From positions 62,001 to 126,000 of the forward strand of contig NZ_QJJU01000009.1 of the NCBI RefSeq assembly GCF_003201655.1: a stretch of 64,000 nt of DNA. Reading direction: 5' to 3'. How positions within the stretch are numbered: position 1 is the stretch's first letter; every line of letters begins with the position of its first letter. The position numbers and the translations under genes are program-made. Of the stretch, positions 1-7,945 are shown piece by piece. Source of the DNA: Mycolicibacterium moriokaense. Lineage in GTDB: Bacteria; Actinomycetota; Actinomycetes; Mycobacteriales; Mycobacteriaceae. The notes under the pieces were generated by a model. The model did no database searches, was not told where the DNA came from, and saw only the letters and a program-made list of their open reading frames with translations.

Positions 1-118
1 CCGGCCGCTCGAACTCCGCGGCCACCTCCCGAATGATGTGGATGGCCTCGGCCTCGAGCGAGCGCAGATGGCTCAGCTCGTAGCGGCCTGCCTGGTTGAG
101 CTCCTGCGCGGCCGTCAT
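1..118 (-). CDS. cysD: Sulfate adenylyltransferase subunit 2 (CysD), N-terminal fragment
   Basis: Only the first ~39 codons lie in the window; the gene runs off the left edge. The peptide contains [19 protein letters not shown], the hallmark N-terminus of CysD, which with CysN makes adenosine phosphosulfate from ATP and sulfate in the cytoplasm. Two ATG codons are adjacent (121 and 118); a GAGGA sequence sits one base before the first and four before the second, which favours 118. The stretch upstream (about 125-180) is AT-rich and may hold the promoter. In M. tuberculosis (recalled) cysD directly follows the canA carbonic anhydrase gene; here about 8 kb separates them. Confidence 0.9.
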   Translation of the reverse strand, partial: MTAAQELNQAGRYELSHLRSLEAEAIHIIREVAAEFERP

Positions 119-211
119 CATATCCTCGTAAAGTTGGTAGAGATGACCAGAATTATCTGCATAACCCAATATAAAACCAGCTCCGGCCTGCGATGTCAAC
201 GCGGCTTCCAT

Positions 212-273
212 CGCGAGCAGACGCAAAAGCGCGTATCACCGCGGCGTGTCGTGAGCTTTTGCGGCTGCTCGCG
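212..273. repeat. Intergenic hairpin repeat, copy A
   Basis: 18-base arms at 212-229 and 256-273 (core GCAGACGCAAAAG against CTTTTGCGGCTGC) pair with a single mismatch around a 26-base loop that contains CGGCGTGTCG. It starts two bases past the stop codon of the dehydrogenase gene at 275 and lies upstream of cysD, so it could end transcription of that operon. Copies B and C share arm length and loop core. Confidence 0.75.
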
Positions 274-274
274 C

Positions 275-1399
275 TTAGGTCAGCCGTGGGCGGTGGAGGA
301 CGAGCTTGGTTGTGCGGGCCTTGTATGCCTCGGGCGCGTCGTCCCAATCGGCGGTCAGCGTCGTGACGAGTTCTGCCGGAAAATCGTCCTCGACGACGAA
401 GTCCAGCAGCTCCGGCAGGAGTGGACGGACGCTGGAGGCGCTGACCTTGAGCGTGGCGTCGTTCACATACATGTGCATGAGCGGCACCTTGGTCCCTGGC
501 GAGAGGTACCAGCCGACCGGTTGACAGACGCCGCCCGGTGCCAACGATCGCAGCGCCAGATCCACACCGACAGCACTGGAGCTCCCCTCCACTGCAACGT
601 CGTAGTCGCGGCGCGGGATATCTGCGGCAGTGCGCTTGCCCTTCTTGAACTGATGCACGCGAGCGCCGAACTTCTCGGCGATCGCAAGCCGCTCGGGGCG
701 GTCGTCGACGTAATCGACAATCTCGGCGCCATGCCGAACGGCGAGGCCGGCCGCATACAGACCAATGCTCTGCGCGGCACCGCCGAGGATCAGCACCCGG
801 CCGCCCGGCCGCCCGCGTAGTACAGGCACCACGGATCGCCAAGCGTCGGACAGGTTGTCGCTGGCGGCCGCCACCCGCAGCGGATCCACTTCGTCGGGCA
901 CCCGCACCAGCATGTGGTCGGCGAACGGGATGCGGAGCACGTCGGCCACCATCCCGCCCCACGGTCCACTCGCCGACCCGAAGCCGAAGGCAGCCAGGGC
1001 GCTGGTGCGGGTGGTGGCGCATTTCGCCGTGATGCCGCGTTCGCATTCGCGGCAGCTGCCGCAGGAGACCGCCCACGGGACGATCACGACATCGCCCCGC
1101 TGCAGGCCTGTGACCGACGGACCCGTTTCGATCACCTCGGCGACGCATTCGTGGCCGATGGCATACGGACCCTGAAACGGCGCGGGTCCGCAGACGGTCC
1201 CGACGATCGGATCGATCAGGCCGATCCGCATCCCCACCTGCATTGCCCGCGAGACGTGTCGGTGGATCGGCAGTGTGTCGCCATCGCAGCGTCCTGCAAC
1301 GAACGGGCGCACCAGCGCGTCGCGCGGGTCTTGCATCGTCGGCGCGTCACGGTCCCGCCACTCGAGATGGCCGGTCCGGATGAGTTGCAGTTCACGCAT
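275..1399 (-). CDS. Zinc-dependent medium-chain alcohol dehydrogenase family protein
   Basis: 374 residues. An N-terminal GroES-like fold carries a GHE motif (GHECVAEVIETG) near residue 78 and the structural-zinc cysteine cluster CGSCRECERGITAKC near residues 111-125. A Rossmann segment follows (ILGGAAQSIGLYAAG), with a degenerate glycine pattern. It probably oxidises or reduces a small alcohol/aldehyde with NAD(P); the substrate is unknown. The chosen ATG at 1399 overlaps the stop of the upstream tautomerase gene by eight bases, indicating translational coupling. Together they form a two-gene operon divergent from a TetR regulator. Confidence 0.85.
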   Translation of the reverse strand: MRELQLIRTGHLEWRDRDAPTMQDPRDALVRPFVAGRCDGDTLPIHRHVSRAMQVGMRIGLIDPIVGTVCGPAPFQGPYAIGHECVAEVIETGPSVTGLQRGDVVIVPWAVSCGSCRECERGITAKCATTRTSALAAFGFGSASGPWGGMVADVLRIPFADHMLVRVPDEVDPLRVAAASDNLSDAWRSVVPVLRGRPGGRVLILGGAAQSIGLYAAGLAVRHGAEIVDYVDDRPERLAIAEKFGARVHQFKKGKRTAADIPRRDYDVAVEGSSSAVGVDLALRSLAPGGVCQPVGWYLSPGTKVPLMHMYVNDATLKVSASSVRPLLPELLDFVVEDDFPAELVTTLTADWDDAPEAYKARTTKLVLHRPRLT

Positions 1400-1823
1400 T
1401 CGCGCGCTCCGCCTTGGCGAGTGCGGCGAGTTCTGCGAATCGGACAACGTTGGCGCCCGCACCCCAGGTGCCTTCGGGTTGTTCGTGGATGAGCACCCAC
1501 ACCCGCAGCGCATCCGCTTCGCTGAGGCCTGCGGCGGTCAGCACAGTGGCGGTCGCCTCGTTGACCAGTCCTTCCTTACGGCGCTGCGAGAGTGCGCCTT
1601 CGGGCACGGTCACATCGACCCGGAAGCGCGGCTCGCCGTCTTCAAGCGCGGTGAAGGTGCCCGGATGCACCTCGTCGACCTGACTCCACGCCTGAGCGCG
1701 GAAGAACGCAGTATCGGGGGCGCCCTCCCACTTCAGCAGCGTGGCCGCGAGCGTGTTCTGCAGTTCGCGCCGCGTCTCGATGGCGAGCACTCCGGCGGGC
1801 AGGGTCAACTTGATCATCGGCAT
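1392..1823 (-). CDS. Tautomerase superfamily protein
   Basis: 143 residues beginning M-P-M-I-K. A proline directly after the initiator methionine is the catalytic base of 4-oxalocrotonate tautomerase-fold enzymes, so this start preserves Pro1. The length matches two fused beta-alpha-beta units (as in MSAD or cis-CaaD type members) rather than the ~62-residue 4-OT. Such enzymes tautomerise or dehalogenate/hydrate small unsaturated acids in the cytoplasm. It is first in the operon with the zinc dehydrogenase and is read from the promoter region with two TetR-type palindromes, which suggests an inducible catabolic or detoxification pair. Substrate not deducible. Confidence 0.8.
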   Translation of the reverse strand: MPMIKLTLPAGVLAIETRRELQNTLAATLLKWEGAPDTAFFRAQAWSQVDEVHPGTFTALEDGEPRFRVDVTVPEGALSQRRKEGLVNEATATVLTAAGLSEADALRVWVLIHEQPEGTWGAGANVVRFAELAALAKAERANA

Positions 1824-1833
1824 GAGAGCCTCC

Positions 1834-1849
1834 TATAACGACTGTTATA
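1834..1849. promoter_or_regulatory. Operator palindrome 1 (TetR-type)
   Basis: TATAAC-N4-GTTATA is a perfect 6+6 palindrome, 11 bases upstream of the tautomerase start. It lies in the 78-base divergent gap with the TetR gene and is presumably bound by that repressor. Confidence 0.7.
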
Positions 1850-1869
1850 ACGTGCTGCGTACCGTAGGC

Positions 1870-1885
1870 TATAACGGTCGTCATA
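1870..1885. promoter_or_regulatory. Operator palindrome 2 (TetR-type)
   Basis: TATAAC-N4-GTCATA repeats the first site with one changed base, 36 bases further on (between three and four helical turns). It is just before the AAGGAGGG ribosome site of the TetR gene, so binding here should autoregulate that gene. Confidence 0.65.
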
Positions 1886-1901
1886 GCAAGGAGGGTCAGC
1901 G

Positions 1902-2480
1902 GTGCCGGAAAACACTGCGGAGTCCCGGCAGCGTCTAGTCGCCGGCGCTGCCGACATGATGAGCCGCCGCGGGCTGAACGCCACGAGCGTTCGAGAGTTG
2001 GCCAAGCACGCGCAGGCGCCGCTCGGCTCGACCTATCACTACTTCCCAGGGGGCAAGTACGAGTTGGCCGCCGAAGCGGTTCGGTGGGCTGACGATCTGA
2101 CCACCCGCGCATTGCTCAAGGCGTTGAAAGCCGGACCCCTTGCCGGCCTTCGCGCGTTCCTGAAGATGTGGCGAAAAATTCTGGTCGACAGTGAATTTCG
2201 CGCGGGGTGTCCGGTGCTGGCAACCTCTGTGGAGGATCTGCCTGCCGATGGGACGGCGCCGCGCGATGCCGCTGCGGCGGCGTTCAGCAATTGGACATCG
2301 ATGCTGGCGCAGTCGCTCCGTCAGCACGGCGCATCCGAAGCAGACGCCCACAGCGTCGCGGTCGTGATCGTCGCCGCTATCGAGGGCAGCGTCGCGATGT
2401 GTCGCGCCCAGCGCAGCGCCGATTCGCTGGACCAAATCACGGCACAACTGGAGATGCTCGTGGCGGCTGCGCTTCGATGA
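1902..2480 (+). CDS. TetR family transcriptional regulator
   Basis: 192 residues, GTG start with a strong AAGGAGGG site seven bases upstream. The N-terminal ~60 residues form the TetR helix-turn-helix: the RGLNATSVRELAKHAQAPLGS region followed by TYHYF, the typical end of the recognition helix. The C-terminal part resembles the LmrA/YxaF-like ligand-binding domain. It is divergent from the tautomerase/dehydrogenase operon, and the gap holds two near-identical palindromes, so it most likely represses both units until an effector binds. The effector is unknown. Confidence 0.88.
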   Translation: MPENTAESRQRLVAGAADMMSRRGLNATSVRELAKHAQAPLGSTYHYFPGGKYELAAEAVRWADDLTTRALLKALKAGPLAGLRAFLKMWRKILVDSEFRAGCPVLATSVEDLPADGTAPRDAAAAAFSNWTSMLAQSLRQHGASEADAHSVAVVIVAAIEGSVAMCRAQRSADSLDQITAQLEMLVAAALR

Positions 2481-2496
2481 CGCCCGCCCCGACTCG

Positions 2497-3318
2497 TCAG
2501 GGTCCGATTACCGCACCGAGATACTTACGGCTGAGCGCCTCATAGGTACCGTCGTGCTGGGTGATGTTGAGCCACTGATTGATCCACTGCTGCAGGGTCG
2601 TTGCGGGCCGGGGGAAGAGATAACCCTTCTGCTCGAACGTGAACGGGTGGTCCAGACTCTGGCCGCACAGTTGGGGGTTCTGATTTGTCTCCCAACGGAT
2701 TTCACTGGCGTCGGTGATCATGGCATCAGCGGAATTGCCTGCGAGTTGCTCGAAGATCGTGTTGTTGTCCGGATAGGTCACGATCTGAGCGTTGAGCAGA
2801 TGCTCCTTGTCGAAGTCGGCGTTGGTGCCACCGGGGTTGACCACCACACGCACACCCTGGCGGTCGATGTCATCCAACGTCTGAAACTTCGAGGCGTCGG
2901 CGCACCGGACGATAGCCGCCTTTCCATCACGCAAGTAGGGAGCGCTGAAGATGGCCTGCTTGGCGCGGTTGAGTGTGATGCTGATTCCCCCCATCGCGAC
3001 ATCACATTTGCCGTCCAGGTCGTTGATCAGATTCGCCCACGTGGTCTGCACCAACTCCAACCGGACCCCCAGCCGAGTGGCCATATCGTGAGCCATCTCG
3101 ATGTCGAGTCCACTCCAACTGCCTTGAGGATCGCGATAGGAAAACGGGCGGTAGTCGCCGGTGCTGCAAACGCGGACAGTGCCGCTCCGCAGAATTTGCG
3201 GCAGTCCGACTGTCGGCTGAGTCGCCGTCGACGATGTCGTCGTTGTCGAGTCGCAACCCCCTGTGAACGCCAGAATGGCGACCAACACAGTCATAGTGGC
3301 CAACCGGATCGCTGTCAT
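2497..3318 (-). CDS. Cyclohexadienyl dehydratase (PheC)-like lipoprotein of the solute-binding fold
   Basis: 273 residues with a lipoprotein signal (hydrophobic stretch ending TGGC, Cys at about residue 22), so exported and anchored outside the membrane. The mature part has the periplasmic binding protein type 2 fold, but its motifs match PheC more than amino-acid transporter subunits: TGDYRPFSYR, YLRDGK, VVNPGGTN, a PDNNTIFEQL segment, and ITDASE, where the Glu aligns with the catalytic acid of cyclohexadienyl dehydratase (recalled). It would convert prephenate/arogenate to phenylpyruvate/phenylalanine outside the cytoplasm. No ABC permease or ATPase genes adjoin it. Alternative: an orphan amino-acid binding protein. 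Confidence 0.7.
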   Translation of the reverse strand: MTAIRLATMTVLVAILAFTGGCDSTTTTSSTATQPTVGLPQILRSGTVRVCSTGDYRPFSYRDPQGSWSGLDIEMAHDMATRLGVRLELVQTTWANLINDLDGKCDVAMGGISITLNRAKQAIFSAPYLRDGKAAIVRCADASKFQTLDDIDRQGVRVVVNPGGTNADFDKEHLLNAQIVTYPDNNTIFEQLAGNSADAMITDASEIRWETNQNPQLCGQSLDHPFTFEQKGYLFPRPATTLQQWINQWLNITQHDGTYEALSRKYLGAVIGP

Positions 3319-3376
3319 CGACTCTCCTCGACTCGATTACTTCAGAGGTAATTGATCCGCCGCAGATACTGGATCC

Positions 3377-3802
3377 ATGTCTACTCCCACCCCGCCCCAG
3401 ACCGGCGCGGACGTCATGGCCCAGTTCATCCCGTCGTCGCTGTTCGTCGCCAAGCTCGGCATCGTCGCCGACGTCCTCGCCGCCGATGAGGTGCGGCTGC
3501 GCCTACCGTGGGACCCGACCAACGTCACGGTCGCCGACATGGTGCACGGCGGCGCGATCGCCGCGCTGGCAGACGTCGCCGTCATGGCGGCGGCATGGGC
3601 GGGTGCGGCAGTGCCGGACTCGCTGCGCGGCGTGACCACGTCGATGTCTATGCAGTTTCTGGCGCCTGCCCGCGCGACGGACCTGATCGCCGTAGGGCGA
3701 GTGCTGCGGCGCGGCAAGACACTCGTGAACGTCGACGTCGATGTGGTGACGCCGGAGGGCGAGGCGGTCGCGAAGGCGATCGCGACGTACAAGGTGGGCT
3801 GA
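3377..3802 (+). CDS. PaaI-type hotdog thioesterase
   Basis: 141 residues, close to the usual size of single hotdog-domain thioesterases. The MVHGGAIAALADVAVMAAAW segment has the HGG motif at the start of the central helix and the acidic residue expected for acyl-CoA hydrolysis. It likely cleaves a small aromatic or medium-chain acyl-CoA in the cytoplasm. It stands alone on the plus strand, ending two bases from the convergent alcohol dehydrogenase gene, and its partners are not evident. Confidence 0.8.
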   Translation: MSTPTPPQTGADVMAQFIPSSLFVAKLGIVADVLAADEVRLRLPWDPTNVTVADMVHGGAIAALADVAVMAAAWAGAAVPDSLRGVTTSMSMQFLAPARATDLIAVGRVLRRGKTLVNVDVDVVTPEGEAVAKAIATYKVG

Positions 3803-3803
3803 G

Positions 3804-4844
3804 TCAGCCGTTGGGTGTGACGACGGCGCGTCCTGCAATCTTGCCGTCGTGCAAGCGGTCGTATGCATGCGCTGCTTCATCGAGCGTGAAATGCTCGACC
3901 AGCATCTTGATCTTTCCCGTCTGAGCGAGCTCGATGACCTCGATCAGTTCGGGGATGGATCCCCAAAACGGTGACGCGACAGAGCATTCCTTCGCGGGGC
4001 TGTTGAAGTTCACCGGCACGGCGGCATCGCCCAATCCGACGATGGTGAGGTGCCCAAGCACCCGCGACACCTGTGCCGCCATCGTGAGTGTCGGGTCGAT
4101 GCCGACGAAGTCGAGAACCACTTCGGCGCCCCGACCGCGGGTCATGTCCTTGATGCGTTTAACCGCAACTTCACCGGAGATGAGTCCTTCGTCGGCGCCC
4201 ATCGTCTTGGCGATCTCCAGCTTGTCTGGCGAAGTATCCACCGCGACAACGGTTGTCGCCGAACAGAGCGCCTTCAGCACCTGGATCGCCATCTGGCCCA
4301 GACCTCCTGCGCCGATCACCACCGCGAACGAACCCGGCCCCAATAGGTGTACCGAGCGCTTCACGGCGTGATAGCTCGTCAGGCCCGCATCGGTCAGCGG
4401 TGCCGCCTCACGCGGATCCAGGCTGCCAAGCGGGATCAGGTACCGCGTCGACGGGACGAGGAGATACTCGGCCATGCCGCCGTCGGTGCCACCAAGCCCA
4501 CCGGGACTCGGCTTTCCCGGTGTCTCGCAGTAGTTCTCCATTCCCTGTCGGCAATTCATGCACAACCCGCAGCCCCACGGGCCGTACACGATGACTGGAT
4601 CTCCGGGCGCGAAACCCGTTGCGCCGGGACCCATCTGCTCGACCCAACCCGCGTTCTCGTGCCCGAGGGTGAAGGGCAGTGTGAACGACGTTGATCCAGC
4701 GGGAGCTTCGAGGAGGTGCAAATCCGAGTGACACGCACCCGCACCGCCAATCTTCAGTAGCACCTCCCCTGGCCCCGGTTCGGGCACCGGCACGTCCCGA
4801 AGTTGGCCCGGTTGCTGCCATTCGACGAACTGGAAAGCCTTGAT
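3804..4844 (-). CDS. NAD(P)-dependent zinc alcohol dehydrogenase; apparent ATC start
   Basis: Zinc ADH: GACHSD (catalytic Cys), GHENAG, the structural cysteine cluster GCGLCMNCRQGMENYC, and the NAD-binding VVIGAGGLGQ. The first in-frame standard start is a GTG at 4793, which gives 329 residues but removes the first beta-strand. The frame stays open 17 codons further upstream and reads I-K-A-F-Q-F-V-E-W, the family's normal M-K-A-F start, with ATC (4842-4844) in place of ATG. A GAGG sequence lies seven bases before it, overlapping the stop of the upstream P450 gene. So ATC initiation, or a base error, is likely. It is the last gene of the ferredoxin/reductase/P450 operon and may oxidise the P450 product. 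Confidence 0.8.
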   Translation of the reverse strand: MKAFQFVEWQQPGQLRDVPVPEPGPGEVLLKIGGAGACHSDLHLLEAPAGSTSFTLPFTLGHENAGWVEQMGPGATGFAPGDPVIVYGPWGCGLCMNCRQGMENYCETPGKPSPGGLGGTDGGMAEYLLVPSTRYLIPLGSLDPREAAPLTDAGLTSYHAVKRSVHLLGPGSFAVVIGAGGLGQMAIQVLKALCSATTVVAVDTSPDKLEIAKTMGADEGLISGEVAVKRIKDMTRGRGAEVVLDFVGIDPTLTMAAQVSRVLGHLTIVGLGDAAVPVNFNSPAKECSVASPFWGSIPELIEVIELAQTGKIKMLVEHFTLDEAAHAYDRLHDGKIAGRAVVTPNG

Positions 4845-4853
4845 GACGGGGCC

Positions 4854-6131
4854 TCAGTCCTTGATGCCGTCGACGTCGATCAACATGTGTTGCGGTCCGC
4901 GGAAGAACGGACTCCGCCGGTACGGCGGTGGGTCTTCGACGAGCCGCGGGTTCTCGACGCGGCGGATGAAGGTCTCGAACGCGAGGTTGACTTCCAAGCG
5001 CGCCAATGGACCGCCCACACAGCTGTGGATTCCGCCGCCCCAGCCGATGTGCTGGTTGTCCTCGCGTTCGATGTCGAACTTCGCGGGGTCGGGGAACCGG
5101 ATCGGGTCGCGGTTAGCGGCGCCGTAAAGCAGGATCACCGCCGCTCCCGCCGGGATAACGGTCCCGCCGACCTCGATGTCGGCAGCGGCGCTACGCGTCG
5201 GAAAGAACTGGACCGCGGACTGCAGGCGCAGCGTTTCCTCGATGGCTCGGGGAATCAGCTCGGGCCGACTGCGCAGCAGGTCCAACGACCCTGGGTTACG
5301 TAGCGCGGTCAACACACAGTGCGCGATCGTGTTCACCGTTGAGTCATGACCGGCGATGAACATCAGCGATGTGTTGGGCACAACCTCGTCCGGAGCCATC
5401 GGTCCATCAGGGCCATCGTCGTGCAGCAGCTTCGAGATCAGGCCCTCACCGGGCTCTCGGACGTACCGGTCGATCAGCTGACGAAGGTACTCCTGGAACG
5501 CCGCGCCGGCCGCGGTGCCTTTCTCCGCGCGCGCGCGCCCCTCCTCTGTCGCTGCATCTTGGCTCAAGTCCACACCCGCCAGAAGATCAAAGATCCAGGC
5601 GTGAAACATGGGTTCGTCCTCGAGCGGGACGCCCATAATCTTACAGATCACCGCCACCGGCACCGGATACGCATAGTCGTCGACAACGTCGAACCTGTTC
5701 TCGCCCTTGGCTTTGACTTTGTCGAGCAGGTCGTTGCACAGCTGTTGAATATCGGATTCCGTATCCGGAATGACGTCAGGTGAGTGCGGTGGGGCGAAGT
5801 GGCGCATCACCTGTCGACGCATTCGGTCGTGGGCCCGCGGGTCGGACCCGATGAAGCTTTGCTTCGGGGCGTACCCCGCTTGCAGGTCGTCGCTTGCCGG
5901 TGCTGCCACGGGTGCATTTTTCTTCTTGGCTACCAACGGGCTTCGACTGGTGTCGGCGCTGAGTCGGGGGTCATGCAGCAGAGTCCGCAGTTCCCGGTAT
6001 CCGGTGACGACGTAGAGGTCGTCGTCCACCCGTGCGACGGGCGTCCGGCGGAGCTCGTCGAAGAACGGGAATGGATTGGCGCGATTCTCGAACCGCATCG
6101 CCTCGGCCCACGCGGTTTCTGGTGTCATCAT
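4854..6131 (-). CDS. Cytochrome P450
   Basis: 425 residues from the ATG at 6131 (a second ATG at 6128 is equally possible). The I-helix oxygen-activation motif is AGHDST (260-265), the K-helix ExxR is ETLR, and the haem loop is GWGGGIHSCVGG with Cys371 as the thiolate ligand; the usual Phe of FGxGxHxCxG is Trp here. It is soluble, of the bacterial class I type, and needs the ferredoxin and reductase encoded just upstream. The ferredoxin reductase stop is 16 bases upstream. The substrate cannot be told from sequence; the downstream dehydrogenase suggests an alcohol product. Confidence 0.92.
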   Translation of the reverse strand: MMTPETAWAEAMRFENRANPFPFFDELRRTPVARVDDDLYVVTGYRELRTLLHDPRLSADTSRSPLVAKKKNAPVAAPASDDLQAGYAPKQSFIGSDPRAHDRMRRQVMRHFAPPHSPDVIPDTESDIQQLCNDLLDKVKAKGENRFDVVDDYAYPVPVAVICKIMGVPLEDEPMFHAWIFDLLAGVDLSQDAATEEGRARAEKGTAAGAAFQEYLRQLIDRYVREPGEGLISKLLHDDGPDGPMAPDEVVPNTSLMFIAGHDSTVNTIAHCVLTALRNPGSLDLLRSRPELIPRAIEETLRLQSAVQFFPTRSAAADIEVGGTVIPAGAAVILLYGAANRDPIRFPDPAKFDIEREDNQHIGWGGGIHSCVGGPLARLEVNLAFETFIRRVENPRLVEDPPPYRRSPFFRGPQHMLIDVDGIKD

Positions 6132-6147
6132 GACTCGTCTCTCCGGT

Positions 6148-7557
6148 CTACTTCTTCGGGCTTTTCGGGCGGAATTCGGCGCCCCGCGAGGTCGGATCAT
6201 GGCCGGTGAGAACAACATCCGGAATCCCCGTCGGCTCCCGCGGGTCCGGGAAGCGGGCCGACTTCGGCTCCGCGTCCGCGGGAACGTCGTATCCCGGCGG
6301 CGGCGGCGGAAATGGCGCTGAGCGCTCGATCATCGCTGCGTAGTAGTCCAGCCACTTGCCGTGGTTAAAAGTGATGGCTCCGACGATGCGGCCGTTCTTG
6401 CCGAACGCGGCGGCGAAGCGGAGATCCTCAACAGAGCCCTGGGTGAACACGATCTCATCGCCGAACGAGCACACGCCGACACCCTTGATGTTCACGCCGA
6501 ACTGGCCGGACCAGAACTGCGGCAGCGGTAGGTGCGGGCGGCGTCCGGTTTCCAGGTTGACCATATTGTGGGCCGCCGTCTGAGCGCCCAGTACCGCCGC
6601 ATCCACGTGCTCGATGGCCATGAACTCGTACTCGTAGAGCACATGGGGTGCCCGCGCGATGTCGCCTGCGACGAAGATGTTGTCGGTCACCACACCGTTG
6701 ATGTCGAAGGCACGGCAGCCTGCGTCGCAGGCCACGCCCCAGAACCCGGCGGCCAGTTCAGCGCCTTCGAGCCATTCGATATTGCGGACAGACCCCAGAG
6801 ATGCCACCACCACGTCGACGTCGAGCAGGCTCCCATCCGACAACTGAGCCTGTCGGACGTGCCCGTCATCGTCGCCTATCAGCGCTTCCACCGCCACACC
6901 AGTGCGCAGGTCGACTCCGGCGTCCCGCTGCATCTTGGCGGCGATATCGCCGATCACGCCGCCGAGAGGTCCGACCAGCGGTGCGCTGGATCGCTCCGCA
7001 ACCGTCACGTCCAACCCGAGATCACGACAGACCGAGGCCATCTCGGATCCGATGAAGCCCGCTCCGACGATCAGCACGCGGTTCGGCTTGGCTTTCAATG
7101 CCGCCTGCAGCTCGGCAGCGTCATCGCACGTGCGCAGTGTGTAGAGACCCTTCAGCGTGGCCTCTTCGGGGTTGAACCATGCGCGGGAACGGACGCCGGT
7201 GGCGATCAGCAACCGGTCGTAGGGCACCTTTTCGCCATTGGCCAGCAACACTTCCCGGTTGTCGCGATCCAGGCCTGTCGCCGCCACACCGAGGCGCCAG
7301 TCTGCGTCGATCGCGCGCATGCGTGGCAGCTTGGTGTTCCCCGCAGGCACCCACCCCTTCAATACTTGCTTAGACAGCGGTGGACGGTCGTACGGCTCGT
7401 GTACTTCGTCGCCGATGAGCGTCAGCGATCCAGTGAACCCCTCGTCCCGCAACGCCTCCGCGGCACGCAGTCCGGCCAGCGACGCACCGACGATTACGAT
7501 CCGACCCTGCGCCTTGAAGGTCCTAACGAGGTCAGCGACCAGCGGGTGCGCGCTCAC
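6148..7557 (-). CDS. FAD-dependent ferredoxin reductase
   Basis: 469 residues. An N-terminal FAD Rossmann motif IVIVGASLAGLRAAEAL (about 21-37), an NAD-binding motif VLIVGAGFIGSEMAS near 160, and FVAGDIA before the FAD-contacting region show the putidaredoxin/rhodocoxin reductase family. The protein extends about 60 residues past the usual end with a Pro-rich tail. It passes electrons from NAD(P)H to the 3Fe-4S ferredoxin. Its GTG start overlaps the ferredoxin stop by four bases (GTGA), so the two are translationally coupled. Confidence 0.9.
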   Translation of the reverse strand: MSAHPLVADLVRTFKAQGRIVIVGASLAGLRAAEALRDEGFTGSLTLIGDEVHEPYDRPPLSKQVLKGWVPAGNTKLPRMRAIDADWRLGVAATGLDRDNREVLLANGEKVPYDRLLIATGVRSRAWFNPEEATLKGLYTLRTCDDAAELQAALKAKPNRVLIVGAGFIGSEMASVCRDLGLDVTVAERSSAPLVGPLGGVIGDIAAKMQRDAGVDLRTGVAVEALIGDDDGHVRQAQLSDGSLLDVDVVVASLGSVRNIEWLEGAELAAGFWGVACDAGCRAFDINGVVTDNIFVAGDIARAPHVLYEYEFMAIEHVDAAVLGAQTAAHNMVNLETGRRPHLPLPQFWSGQFGVNIKGVGVCSFGDEIVFTQGSVEDLRFAAAFGKNGRIVGAITFNHGKWLDYYAAMIERSAPFPPPPPGYDVPADAEPKSARFPDPREPTGIPDVVLTGHDPTSRGAEFRPKSPKK

Positions 7558-7769
7558 TTCGTCGTCCTGTCCGGTGGGGGGTCCATCTCTGCGATGATCG
7601 CCTGCACCGGGCAGGACGCCACCGCCCGCGCAACCCGCTGGCGTTGCGAGTCATCTGGATTCGGGTCGTAGGCCAGCGCTTCCTCTCCCTGCAATTGAAG
7701 GACTTCCGGTGCCAGCGGCACGCACTGCGCGTATCCCACGCACCGGTTGAGATCAACGACAATGCGCAT
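7554..7769 (-). CDS. 3Fe-4S ferredoxin (P450 partner)
   Basis: 71 residues. The cysteine pattern C-x5-C (CVGYAQC) and C-P (SCPVQAI) with a missing cysteine is typical of mycobacterial/streptomycete 3Fe-4S ferredoxins that feed P450s. The start is set by GAGGAG seven bases before the ATG at 7769. It is the first gene of the operon ferredoxin-reductase-P450-dehydrogenase, and so makes a complete class I P450 electron chain. Confidence 0.92.
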   Translation of the reverse strand: MRIVVDLNRCVGYAQCVPLAPEVLQLQGEEALAYDPNPDDSQRQRVARAVASCPVQAIIAEMDPPPDRTTK

Positions 7770-7790
7770 GCTTCGGCTCCTCTTCAATCG

Positions 7791-7811
7791 GCGCTGAGGG
7801 CTGGTCAGCGC
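7791..7811. promoter_or_regulatory. Palindrome upstream of the P450 operon
   Basis: GCGCTGA-N7-TCAGCGC is a perfect 7+7 inverted repeat 22 bases upstream of the ferredoxin start. It may be an operator for an unlinked regulator, or a leader hairpin; no regulator gene adjoins this operon. Confidence 0.4.
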
Positions 7812-7945
7812 TGCTCCCGAAGTCCCCAAGGAACGGCGCCGACAGTACCGGTTAGGCACCCGCAAAAGCCGCCGTCTGACAGTTGTTGCCCGGAGATTCA
7901 CAGGGTGCTCAACCGACGTCGGCTACGGTGGGCAGGCCGCGATTT

